From Clostridiales bacterium (GTDB lineage Bacteria; Bacillota; Clostridia; Lachnospirales; Lachnospiraceae), in assembly GCA_019424245.1 (NCBI GenBank), contig JAHYZV010000005.1, positions 82,112-146,111 of the forward strand: a DNA stretch of 64,000 bases, read 5' to 3'. The translations under genes and the position numbers were made by a program. The notes under the pieces were generated by a model that was given only the letters and a program-made list of their open reading frames with translations, had not been told where the DNA came from and made no database searches. Below, piece by piece: positions 8,676-16,884 of the stretch (positions within the stretch are counted from its first letter, which is position 1; each line of letters starts with the position of its first letter).

Positions 8676-8745
8676 TGTAAATGTCCCCTCTTAACTCTTT
8701 AAGTCGTTTCATAATTTTATATCATAATAGGTTTTTAAGCAAGTA

Positions 8746-8775
8746 AAAAGAGATGCCATCTCTGACATCTCTTTT
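8746..8775 (-). terminator. terminator of asd
   Basis: AAAAGAGATG pairs with CATCTCTTTT; on the minus strand the stem runs into TTTTTAC. The unit separates asd from the yfbR operon. Confidence 0.85.
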
Positions 8776-8798
8776 CTGGTATGTGTATTAGAATTTAA

Positions 8799-9896
8799 TT
8801 ATTCTGCATCCTTAGGAGTGATATAACCCTGTGCCTTAAGAAGCTCTGCAATAAGAACAGCTCCACCTGCTGCACCTCTTAATGTGTTGTGTGAAAGACC
8901 AACAAACTTATAATCAAACACACTATCTTCTCTTAAACGGCCAAGTGAAACACCCATTCCATTCTCATAGTTAACATCAAGCTTAACCTGTGGACGGTCA
9001 TCCTCTTCAAGATACTGGATGAACTGCTTTGGAGCACTTGGAAGATTAAGTTCCTGTGGAACTCCCTTAAAGCTTCTCCACTTTTCAATAATCTGTTCCT
9101 TAGTAGGCTTCTTCTCAAAGTTAACAAATACTGCTGCTGTATGTCCATCAAGAACCGGAACTCTGATACACTGGCATGTGATAACCGGATCACTTGCAGG
9201 AACAATCTTTCCGTCCTCAATCTTACCCCATAATCTTAAAGGCTCTTTCTCAGACTTTTCTTCTTCGCCACCGATATAAGGAATGATATTCTCAACCATC
9301 TCTGGCCACTGTTCAAATGTCTTACCAGCACCTGAGATTGCCTGATATGTTGTTGCAACAACAAGCTTTGGTCCGAATTCCTTTAATGCATTAAGAGCAG
9401 GTGTATAGCTCTGGATTGAACAGTTAGGCTTAACACAGATAAATCCTCTCTTAGTACCAAGTCTTTCTCTCTGATATTTAATAACTTCAAGATGCTCTGG
9501 ATTGATTTCCGGAACAACCATAGGAACATCTGGTGTCCAACGGTTAGCACTGTTATTAGAAACAACCGGAACTTCTGCCTTAGCATATCTTTCCTCTATA
9601 GCCTTAATCTGGTCCTTAGGCATATTAACTGCACAGAATACGAAATCCACCTTAGAAACGATTTCATCAAAATCCTTATCCATATCATATACAGTCATCT
9701 TCTTAACGAACTCAGGCATTGGTGTCTGCATCTTCCAACGTCCGTCAACAGCCTCTTCATAAAGCTTTCCTGCTGAACGTCCAGAAGCTGCTACTAAAAC
9801 AACCTCAAACCAAGGATGATTCTCAAGTAATGTTATAAATCTCTGTCCTACCATACCTGTACCACCAAGGATACCAACTCTTAACTTATCGCTCAT
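8799..9896 (-). CDS. asd: aspartate-semialdehyde dehydrogenase
   Basis: This enzyme reduces aspartyl phosphate to aspartate semialdehyde in the lysine, threonine and methionine pathway. The 365-residue protein starts with the NADP-binding VGILGGTGMVGQRF and has the catalytic cysteine in CVKPNCSIQSYTPAL; the substrate histidine is probably in RVPVLDGHTAAVF. It belongs to the archaeal/fungal-like branch rather than the E. coli branch. The start at 9896 has AAGGAG about 6 bases upstream; an in-frame ATG 36 bases earlier has none. It has its own promoter (9984-10012) and terminator, so it is monocistronic. Confidence 0.94.
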   Translation of the reverse strand: MSDKLRVGILGGTGMVGQRFITLLENHPWFEVVLVAASGRSAGKLYEEAVDGRWKMQTPMPEFVKKMTVYDMDKDFDEIVSKVDFVFCAVNMPKDQIKAIEERYAKAEVPVVSNNSANRWTPDVPMVVPEINPEHLEVIKYQRERLGTKRGFICVKPNCSIQSYTPALNALKEFGPKLVVATTYQAISGAGKTFEQWPEMVENIIPYIGGEEEKSEKEPLRLWGKIEDGKIVPASDPVITCQCIRVPVLDGHTAAVFVNFEKKPTKEQIIEKWRSFKGVPQELNLPSAPKQFIQYLEEDDRPQVKLDVNYENGMGVSLGRLREDSVFDYKFVGLSHNTLRGAAGGAVLIAELLKAQGYITPKDAE

Positions 9897-9983
9897 TTTT
9901 AACTCCTTCAATATGTAAAATCTAAAAGACACTTCCCTCTGTTCTGTCTTTCTGTGACGGACATTTGTTTTTGTGTCTAAGAA

Positions 9984-10012
9984 AATATATCACAGCCTAT
10001 AGGATAATGCAA
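9984..10012 (-). promoter_or_regulatory. promoter of asd
   Basis: On the minus strand TTGCAT, 17 bases, TATATT. The leader of about 80 bases closes with AGACAC/GTGTCT but has no lysine riboswitch or T-box features that I can recognise. Confidence 0.65.
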
Positions 10013-10071
10013 GCCATTTTTAAATATTTTAAGATTTTTCTTAATAAAAATATATTTTTTAATGTAAAAAT

Positions 10072-10105
10072 GAAAAAGCCCCGGCAGTTAACCGGAAGCT
10101 TTTTC
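10072..10105 (-). terminator. terminator of the esterase gene
   Basis: GC-rich stem with A/T arms (AAAAAGC...CCGG / CCGG...GCTTTTT); on the minus strand it ends in TTTTTCATTTT. Confidence 0.85.
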
Positions 10106-10138
10106 TGGAAATATTAGGAGAAGTAAATTCTTATAAGC

Positions 10139-12001
10139 TTATTTATCAAATGTCTTCTTTCTCTTTAATTCAACACATGCAATTCCTGCTGTTAATGTCA
10201 TAGCAGCAATATACCATACCATATGGTATGAATCACCTGTCTTAACACCATTATTATCTGATACCGCTGGCTCTGTAGCTGGCTGCTCTGCTGGTGTCTC
10301 TGGTTTAACAGGCTGCTCTGGTGCTGGTTCTACTGGTGTTGGATTCTCTGGTTCGCCTGGTGTTGGATTCTCCGGTTCACCTGGTGTTGGATTTTCTGGT
10401 TCACCTGGTGTTGGATTCTCCGGTTCACCTGGTGTCGGATTTTCTGGTTCGCCTGCAGATGTAATCTCCTTACCATCAACAACAAGCTTAACATTTGAAA
10501 ATGTCACATCAGCACTTCTTGCAACATACATTCCAACATATACATATTCTGAATCTACAGAAGTTAATTTAAAATCAAAACCACCTGTAATAGTTTCTTC
10601 ATTACCAAATGTACATGCATAACCATCTGTATTACTTTCGATTTTAAGGTTATATGTCTCACCAGCCTTAATCTCATTAGCACATGTTCCTCCCTGTGTA
10701 AGAGCGCCACTCTTTCTTGCAAAACAGTTCCATACAGAACCTTTCTTAGTAAGCTTAAGTGGACCAGCTGCAACATAGTCACCTAAAGTATTATTATTAT
10801 TCTGATCAACATACATATCATCTCTTGCCATAAGACCAAATGATACCTGATCATTAGATGTAAAACTGTTCACAGTCGCCTTTGCTGTAATTGTAAAATT
10901 ACTGTTTGCTGGAACTCTGTAATAATACATAGCAATTCCATCAGCAGTACTTGCTATCTTTCCTGCTCCGTTAACAGCAATATTGATATTACCATTATCA
11001 AGACTCTCAAGCTTGAATTTAGATGCTATCTTGTCATTGCCGCCAACATTTCCAAATACAGTTCCCTTAAAGATTCCTGCATTAGCCCATAATTCACTGT
11101 CTTTTAAATCATTTGAATATTCTGACTCTTTATAATCAGGATTAGACTTTAAAACATCACTCTTAGTTGGTGCTTTAGCATCAATAATATGCTCTGCAAG
11201 TCCAGCTACATTAAGTTCCTTAATTGTCTTAGTAACAAGATATGCATTATATGTTCCGCCCCAGATATTAGTATGCGTATTGTCTACACTTTCTGGCTTT
11301 GATGATGTCCATGCATGTAAATTAACTGTCTCGGATGCTCCTAATGAATCGTATAATTTCTTAGTAAGAGAAGTCATATCAACCACTGGAACATTAAGAT
11401 CTTTTCCAAGATTAATGATTGCCTGTGGATAACTTCCTCCTTCAAACTCCCCTGAAGCAGCTGTAACATGAAGCTGGCTGTCAGACCAGTTGCCATCAGC
11501 AGTTCTTCTTACAATCGGTGTACATAAAACAACAGTTGTTCCTGCTGCCTGTGCCGGCTTTATATAATTCTCATATAAAGAATTAGCAAATGAGCCTGCT
11601 GTCTTATAATCTCCATTAGGGTTAGTATATCTTCCGCTCTCCGCTTTTTCATCATTGTGGCCGAAACCAACAAGAAGAAAATCTCCCTTTTTCATTCCAG
11701 CTATAAGCTCACCATACTCCTTATCTGCTGTATAGCTTGTTGAACTTCTTCCTGATAAAGCAATATTCTTTACCTCAAAAGTTCCATCCAGATACTTATC
11801 AATCTGTGTTCCCCATCCATATCTAGGATAATAATAATTGTCTGTGAAAGCACTGACTGTCGAATCTCCCACAATCCAGACAACAGGCTTTGATGAATCT
11901 GATTCCTCAGCTCCTGCAAATATGCCAAATCCAAAACTCATAACAAGCAAAAGAACTGCACTAAGCAGACAACTGATTCGTCTTCTATTTTTGTTTTTCA
12001 T
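10139..12001 (-). CDS. wall-anchored SGNH esterase, rhamnogalacturonan acetylesterase-like (CE12)
   Basis: A secreted enzyme likely to remove acetyl groups from pectin. After a signal peptide (KNKNRRR plus a hydrophobic stretch ending in AGA), the catalytic domain (residues about 35-270) shows block I WIVGDSTVS, an SGRSS segment, GFGHND and the distal Asp/His in DNTHTN, as in CE12 enzymes. A beta-rich region (about 290-510) may bind carbohydrate. Then come five copies of an 8-residue PENPTPGE spacer and a C-terminal VKTGD, hydrophobic helix and basic tail KRKK, a variant sortase sorting signal. Start chosen at 12001 to begin at MKNKNRR. It neighbours the pectate lyase gene, which supports a pectin role. 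Substrate is inferred. Confidence 0.82.
   Translation of the reverse strand: MKNKNRRRISCLLSAVLLLVMSFGFGIFAGAEESDSSKPVVWIVGDSTVSAFTDNYYYPRYGWGTQIDKYLDGTFEVKNIALSGRSSTSYTADKEYGELIAGMKKGDFLLVGFGHNDEKAESGRYTNPNGDYKTAGSFANSLYENYIKPAQAAGTTVVLCTPIVRRTADGNWSDSQLHVTAASGEFEGGSYPQAIINLGKDLNVPVVDMTSLTKKLYDSLGASETVNLHAWTSSKPESVDNTHTNIWGGTYNAYLVTKTIKELNVAGLAEHIIDAKAPTKSDVLKSNPDYKESEYSNDLKDSELWANAGIFKGTVFGNVGGNDKIASKFKLESLDNGNINIAVNGAGKIASTADGIAMYYYRVPANSNFTITAKATVNSFTSNDQVSFGLMARDDMYVDQNNNNTLGDYVAAGPLKLTKKGSVWNCFARKSGALTQGGTCANEIKAGETYNLKIESNTDGYACTFGNEETITGGFDFKLTSVDSEYVYVGMYVARSADVTFSNVKLVVDGKEITSAGEPENPTPGEPENPTPGEPENPTPGEPENPTPGEPENPTPVEPAPEQPVKPETPAEQPATEPAVSDNNGVKTGDSYHMVWYIAAMTLTAGIACVELKRKKTFDK
10335..10454 (-). 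repeat. five tandem 24-base units coding the PENPTPGE spacer
   Basis: Five near-identical 24-base units in frame inside the esterase gene. They encode a proline-rich stalk between the catalytic part and the wall sorting signal and may vary in copy number between strains. Confidence 0.9.
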
Positions 12002-12100
12002 AACAAAGACCATTCCTTTCTTTTATTTGTTCAAATTGTAAACTATGAACCAATGTCAAGGTCAAGTCTTTGTGTATATTTTACCATAAAATGTTTTTAC

Positions 12101-12127
12101 AAAAAAATCCCCGCACTATGTGCGGGG
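12101..12127 (-). terminator. terminator of the pectate lyase gene
   Basis: CCCCGCAC (12109-12116) pairs with 12120-12127; on the minus strand it is followed by ATTTTTTTG. Confidence 0.92.
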
Positions 12128-12141
12128 AAATTTACAAAATA

Positions 12142-15100
12142 TTAATACGCTATACCATTAGATACTTCTACATAATAAATATTAACTCCACCAGATTCTG
12201 ATACAATATAATATTCACCTGCCTCATCTAATCTGAATGACACTGACTTAAGTGAAGAACCAGGTATCTTAGCTGTACTTGTTACATCATTACCGTTCTT
12301 ATCAATAATCTTAATAAGTCTGCTTGTATCTGTATCTGAGCTTGTTGCATATATCTTTACCTTAGATTCACCTGCTGTCTTAAATGCAATTGCTCTTGCA
12401 GATTTGCTTCCTGCACCGCCAAGCTTGATTCTCTTTGTAAAGCTGATATTCTTGTAATCCTTATCACTCTTATCAACTGTTACAGTCTTTTTGCTTGTTG
12501 CAACAATCTTAAGACCATCAACTACAGTTGAACTCTTAATCTTTCCTGTTGAAACATCATTAGCATTAAGAATTAATTTTTCACCCTTTGTTGATACTGA
12601 AGATGCTTCTGTTGCTTTTGTTGGAGCCTGTGTCTCCTTTGTTGTTGCCTCTGTCGCTTTAGTTGGAGCCTGTGTCTCCTTTGTTGCTGCCTCTGTCGCT
12701 TTAGTTGGAGCCTGTGTCTCCTTTGTTGCTACCTCTGTCGCCTTAGTTGTTTCCTGAGCCTTTGTTGTCTCTTCTGGCTTAGTTACCTCAGATGATGAAT
12801 TCTTTGAAGATACACTAATCATCTGATTAGCAACATTGAATCTTGCTCCCATTGAAGCATAACTTCCTATTGTCTCATAGAGACCGTTCATATTAACAGT
12901 TCCATCAGAATTTCTAAGCTGTTTATCTATATTTTTGCTCATATCGATTGCATTAACAGTGTTCTTAAACATTCCAGCTGTCTTAGCAGGGTCAGTCACA
13001 ACAGTTCCCTTCTTATCTCCACTTACTAAAGAAGTAAACAAAGAACCTGAAAGATTATAATACTTACCTGAGTTGTAATATATTGAATCAGCCATTTTAC
13101 CAGTAAACTTATCTGAATCAATTGCACCTGCTGATACAAGTCCCTTAAATATTGCTGCACTTGATGTTCTGTAACATAAGAAGTTACCCTTCTTAGCATA
13201 CTTTCCGTTGCCCCATGCTGTAACATTTACAATTGTAAGACCTGTTGGGTTATTATTATCTGTAAATCCTGTTGCACCATTGTCAAATGACAGACAATTC
13301 ATTACATTATGTGGAGTTCCAACACCTGAACCTCCAAGCTTGAATCCATTCATATCTCCATTAGCATAATGAACACCGTTAGATAATGTTCCATTATTAA
13401 ATGCAACACAGTTTCTAATTGTAATTACACCGATAGGACCTGTTGCACTCTTTGCAAATAAATCCCATCCATCATCTGAGTTGCTATATGATATACATCC
13501 GTCAAACACATTGCCTTCACCGCATGTAAGCTTTGCAGCAAATCCATCTGCATTCTCACCTGTACCACCCTGTTCAGGGAAATCACAGTTATCATGTGAT
13601 GTACAGTTAATAATCAGGTTATTTGATGGCCATAAATCTTTAGTGGCTGCTGTTGTGTCATATCTTGAAATCTGAAGACCTGAATCCCTGTTTGCTTCAA
13701 ATACACATTTTTCAAAAATGTTGTTATTACCAGCAAGTAATACTCCGTTATCTCCAGCACCATAGAAATTAATTCCCTGGAAATACCAGTAATCTCCATC
13801 TACAACTACACCTCTGTTAGCTCCGTCAAGCTTCTGTGCTGAGAAATCAAACTTAACTTCCTTGCCACTTTCAGCCTTTACAATAATATAAGAGCCTGAT
13901 TTTCCATTCATGGCATTATTAATTACAATTGTATCAGAGAACTTATATGTTCCCTCTTTTACAATAATTACATCACCAGCCTTAGCTGAACTGATTGCAT
14001 TAAGAATTTCATTTGAAGATGATACATACTTTGCATTCTTGAAATCTGCATCTTTCTTCTTACTGATATCTGTATACGCACCTGAATAAGAAAGGCTTGT
14101 CTTATCATATGATGTTGTTGCATCTGAACCCGTTGTTTCCTTTTCAGTTGCCTTTGTTGCGCTTTCTGTTGATTTAGTTGTTGCCTGTGTTGCTTTTGTT
14201 GTTGTCTGTGTTTCCTTAGTTGTTGCCTGTGTAGCTTTTGTTGTACTCTCTGTTGCCTTAGTCTCTTCTGTTGTTGGATCTGGTGAAACAATCTTCGCAT
14301 TAGTACCACCTACAGAAACAAGGTCTGTATTCTTGTAATTAGTAACTGTTGCCTTTAATTCCTTATCTATGGCATATACAGAATCATCTTTATCAGAGAA
14401 TGTCCATGAAATCACTCCACCACCAAGGCTTCCTGCTCCCTTTGCAGATGTTACTACTGAAGGTACATCTTCTGCATTATTAAGACTTCCTGATTTAACT
14501 CCGAGATCCTTAGTTGTATCAAAGTTATCATAAGATGTTGCACCTGCTACAGTCTTATATGAAGATGGAACTTTCTCATCTGCTGACTTTGCAAGGTATG
14601 CATCAAATGATGCCGCATTTGCAGAATCACCTGTTTCTGAAACAGCATTTGCATAGATAATCTTCTGTGCACCTACGATAACATTTCCATATGCTTTAAT
14701 GATACCACCGTTCTCACCTGAGAATGTACCCTCACCAAGTGCATCTGTTCCCTGATTAGATGAAAGCATTGGATTCTTACAGTTTCTAAAATAGTTATTC
14801 TGTATGAATAATGAAGAACCCATTGTTGAACCAGCACCATACTTTGCATTGCCATCATAGTAGTTGTTATACATATGCACTGACATTGTTCTTACTCTTG
14901 CATGTCTTGAATCAGAATGATCAAACCAGTTATGATGATATGTAATATAGTTAGGACCAGACTCACTCTTCATTCCACATAATGAGCACTTACCTGAGTC
15001 ATAAAAATGTACATATGAAACTGTTATATACTGTGAATTACCTTTAATGTCAATTGAACCGTCACCCTTTGCCTGGTCAGCATCCCCACCTGCTTTACCA

Positions 15101-16023
15101 TAGTACAGATCAACATTGTGAATCCATACATTGCAGTTTGCTGTATCGAGAGAAATACCATCATCCATGAAATTAATAATTGAGAAATTTCTCATCTCAA
15201 CATTTCCTGCATTTCTTAAGAGGAAACCGAATCCATTGATTGTTGCATCATCTCCGATACCCTCTATTGTCATATTAAGATTTGAATAAGCACTAGCTCC
15301 TTTAATCTGTACTCCCTCAGATGAACTTGAAAACTTATCCATTGCAGTATCTGTAACACATCCGATTACACGAACATCAAGTGCTCTTGTTTCTATCCCC
15401 TTGCTAGCACTTTTTGTATATGCATCAATTATTGTCTGAAGACCTGTATATTCCTTCTCTCCCTTTGCCTCTTTTACTGATGCCTTAATTGTCTTTGCAT
15501 TATCGTTAGTAACATAAAGAACAATTGCATCTTTCTTAAGTGTTCCATTCTCATTGTAAGCACCTGAACCTGTTTTATATTTTGATTCAGATGAAAATGC
15601 AAATCCGGATCTGTCATAAGAACTTACATTGAGTGTCTTAGTAACCTGTGCTTTGTCAGTAACTTCCTTTCCGTTCTTTACAGGAACTACCTTAATAACA
15701 TAGTCACCTGCCGCAAGTCCTACTGCATCAACCCTGTAGTAGTTCTTATACTTTCTGATAAGTTCATTGTCGATTCTTGCATAAGCAGAATCTGACTGGC
15801 TGGCTTTCTTGATATATGCTGTATATCCTTCTGCCTGATTATCAATGGCCCACTGTGCATATGCTGACTCTAACCATCCTGCCGCACCATCAATAAATTT
15901 AACTGTTCCAACATCCGCCTTCGCTGTAAGAAGTGATGTAGGAATCACGATACTCACAATCATAACCAATGCAAGTACCCATGCCCATTTTCTACGGGCT
16001 GCTTTGCTAATAATAGCTTTCAT
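12142..16023 (-). CDS. secreted bimodular pectate lyase (PL1 plus PL9) with C-terminal module
   Basis: A 1293-residue secreted enzyme that should cleave polygalacturonate by beta-elimination. In order: signal peptide (RRKWAWVLALVM...AKA), an N-terminal domain of about 130 residues, a PL1 parallel beta-helix with DGSIDIKGNSQYITVSY and the catalytic-arginine motif RHARVRT near residue 374, a Thr/Lys linker (about 578-634), a PL9 beta-helix with ENADGFAAKLTCGEGNVF (candidate catalytic Lys near 826) and DGWDLFAK, a second Thr/Lys repeat linker (about 1078-1144) and a beta-rich module of about 140 residues that may bind polysaccharide. No wall anchor is seen. The start at 16023 has AGGAGG upstream; 16077 is less likely. 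The neighbour is the acetylesterase gene. Confidence 0.9.
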   Translation of the reverse strand: MKAIISKAARRKWAWVLALVMIVSIVIPTSLLTAKADVGTVKFIDGAAGWLESAYAQWAIDNQAEGYTAYIKKASQSDSAYARIDNELIRKYKNYYRVDAVGLAAGDYVIKVVPVKNGKEVTDKAQVTKTLNVSSYDRSGFAFSSESKYKTGSGAYNENGTLKKDAIVLYVTNDNAKTIKASVKEAKGEKEYTGLQTIIDAYTKSASKGIETRALDVRVIGCVTDTAMDKFSSSSEGVQIKGASAYSNLNMTIEGIGDDATINGFGFLLRNAGNVEMRNFSIINFMDDGISLDTANCNVWIHNVDLYYGKAGGDADQAKGDGSIDIKGNSQYITVSYVHFYDSGKCSLCGMKSESGPNYITYHHNWFDHSDSRHARVRTMSVHMYNNYYDGNAKYGAGSTMGSSLFIQNNYFRNCKNPMLSSNQGTDALGEGTFSGENGGIIKAYGNVIVGAQKIIYANAVSETGDSANAASFDAYLAKSADEKVPSSYKTVAGATSYDNFDTTKDLGVKSGSLNNAEDVPSVVTSAKGAGSLGGGVISWTFSDKDDSVYAIDKELKATVTNYKNTDLVSVGGTNAKIVSPDPTTEETKATESTTKATQATTKETQTTTKATQATTKSTESATKATEKETTGSDATTSYDKTSLSYSGAYTDISKKKDADFKNAKYVSSSNEILNAISSAKAGDVIIVKEGTYKFSDTIVINNAMNGKSGSYIIVKAESGKEVKFDFSAQKLDGANRGVVVDGDYWYFQGINFYGAGDNGVLLAGNNNIFEKCVFEANRDSGLQISRYDTTAATKDLWPSNNLIINCTSHDNCDFPEQGGTGENADGFAAKLTCGEGNVFDGCISYSNSDDGWDLFAKSATGPIGVITIRNCVAFNNGTLSNGVHYANGDMNGFKLGGSGVGTPHNVMNCLSFDNGATGFTDNNNPTGLTIVNVTAWGNGKYAKKGNFLCYRTSSAAIFKGLVSAGAIDSDKFTGKMADSIYYNSGKYYNLSGSLFTSLVSGDKKGTVVTDPAKTAGMFKNTVNAIDMSKNIDKQLRNSDGTVNMNGLYETIGSYASMGARFNVANQMISVSSKNSSSEVTKPEETTKAQETTKATEVATKETQAPTKATEAATKETQAPTKATEATTKETQAPTKATEASSVSTKGEKLILNANDVSTGKIKSSTVVDGLKIVATSKKTVTVDKSDKDYKNISFTKRIKLGGAGSKSARAIAFKTAGESKVKIYATSSDTDTSRLIKIIDKNGNDVTSTAKIPGSSLKSVSFRLDEAGEYYIVSESGGVNIYYVEVSNGIAY
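12607..12747 (-). repeat. 42-base tandem repeats coding a Thr/Lys linker
   Basis: About three and a half copies of a 42-base unit encode ATKETQAPTKATEA-type repeats between the PL9 and C-terminal modules. A related, less regular Thr/Lys/Gln linker lies at 14120-14290 between PL1 and PL9. Confidence 0.85.
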
Positions 16024-16191
16024 GTTTTGCTTTTCCTCCTCAATACATTTTTTTGTGCATTTTGCTTTAACCAGCAAGGGTTTATGTCGTTATATTAGCA
16101 ATTTTTACTCAAAAAGTACATGTATGTTAAGTAGGAAATAGGTACCATATTCATAATTTTTATGTATTTCATGTGAAAATATGTCAAAAAT

Positions 16192-16239
16192 ATGTAAAAC
16201 ACCGTAGCACATTTGCTGGTAAGCTAATATGCCACGGTG
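16192..16239 (-). terminator. terminator of the phosphoesterase gene
   Basis: CACCGT-x-GCA (16200-16209) pairs with 16230-16239; on the minus strand the stem ends in GTTTTACATATTTTT. Confidence 0.7.
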
Positions 16240-16243
16240 CAGA

Positions 16244-16846
16244 TTAAACATCCGGATATTCAAATATATATCTCTCATACCCATTAATTATCTTAGTATT
16301 CTCATTATACTCATATTCCTGCTTAAACTTCATCTGGTAGCTCCTATGGATATGACCATGGATAAAATACTTAGGCTTATATTTTTCCAACAGATAATTA
16401 AAGCCCTCAAAACCCTTATGCGGTTCGTCAGGTCCGTCACCTATTCCCGCTGCCGGAGAATGTGTAAGCAGTATATCAAAACCTTTATTTTTCTTTATCG
16501 AAAGCCACATTTTATTAATTCTGTGGTTCATCTCTTTCTGTGTATACTGGTTCTTTCCCTTCTTATAGCGTATAGAACCACCAAGTCCCATAATACGGAC
16601 ACCTTTATACACATATATCTTATTCTCTATATCAATGCATCCATCCGGTGGCTGTATATCATAACAGTCATCATGATTGCCATGCACATAAAGAACAGGT
16701 ACTTTTGAAAATGATGCAAGAAACGACAGATACTGGGGCTTTAAATCCCCTGCTGAAAGTATAAGATCTATACCTTCCAATTTTTCCTTTTCGAAATAAT
16801 CCCATAAGTACTTTGATTCAACATCAGCTAACACAAGTATTTTCAT
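16244..16846 (-). CDS. calcineurin-like metallophosphoesterase
   Basis: The 200-residue protein has the metallophosphoesterase metal-site motifs in order: LADVES near the N-terminus (D-x-H motif altered to D-x-E), SAGDLK (GD), HGNHDD (GNHD), LLTHSP (GH-like TH) and IHGHIHRS (GHxH). The substrate cannot be told from sequence. The start at 16846 has GGGGAA upstream; an upstream in-frame start lacks a site. Its start lies 38 bases after the stop of the ParB-like/BMP gene, so the two are probably cotranscribed, which hints at a shared nucleotide-related role (inference). Confidence 0.8.
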   Translation of the reverse strand: MKILVLADVESKYLWDYFEKEKLEGIDLILSAGDLKPQYLSFLASFSKVPVLYVHGNHDDCYDIQPPDGCIDIENKIYVYKGVRIMGLGGSIRYKKGKNQYTQKEMNHRINKMWLSIKKNKGFDILLTHSPAAGIGDGPDEPHKGFEGFNYLLEKYKPKYFIHGHIHRSYQMKFKQEYEYNENTKIINGYERYIFEYPDV

Positions 16847-16884
16847 TAATAATTCCCCAGCCACCACTGCAGGCAGCATGCTTT

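Noticed and set aside
9897..9977. Lysine riboswitch or T-box before asd
   Set aside because: The leader is about 80 bases with a single weak closing stem and none of the conserved elements.
12491..12757. Valine/alanine-rich frame opposite the lyase linker
   Set aside because: It is the antisense shadow of the Thr/Lys repeat inside the pectate lyase gene.
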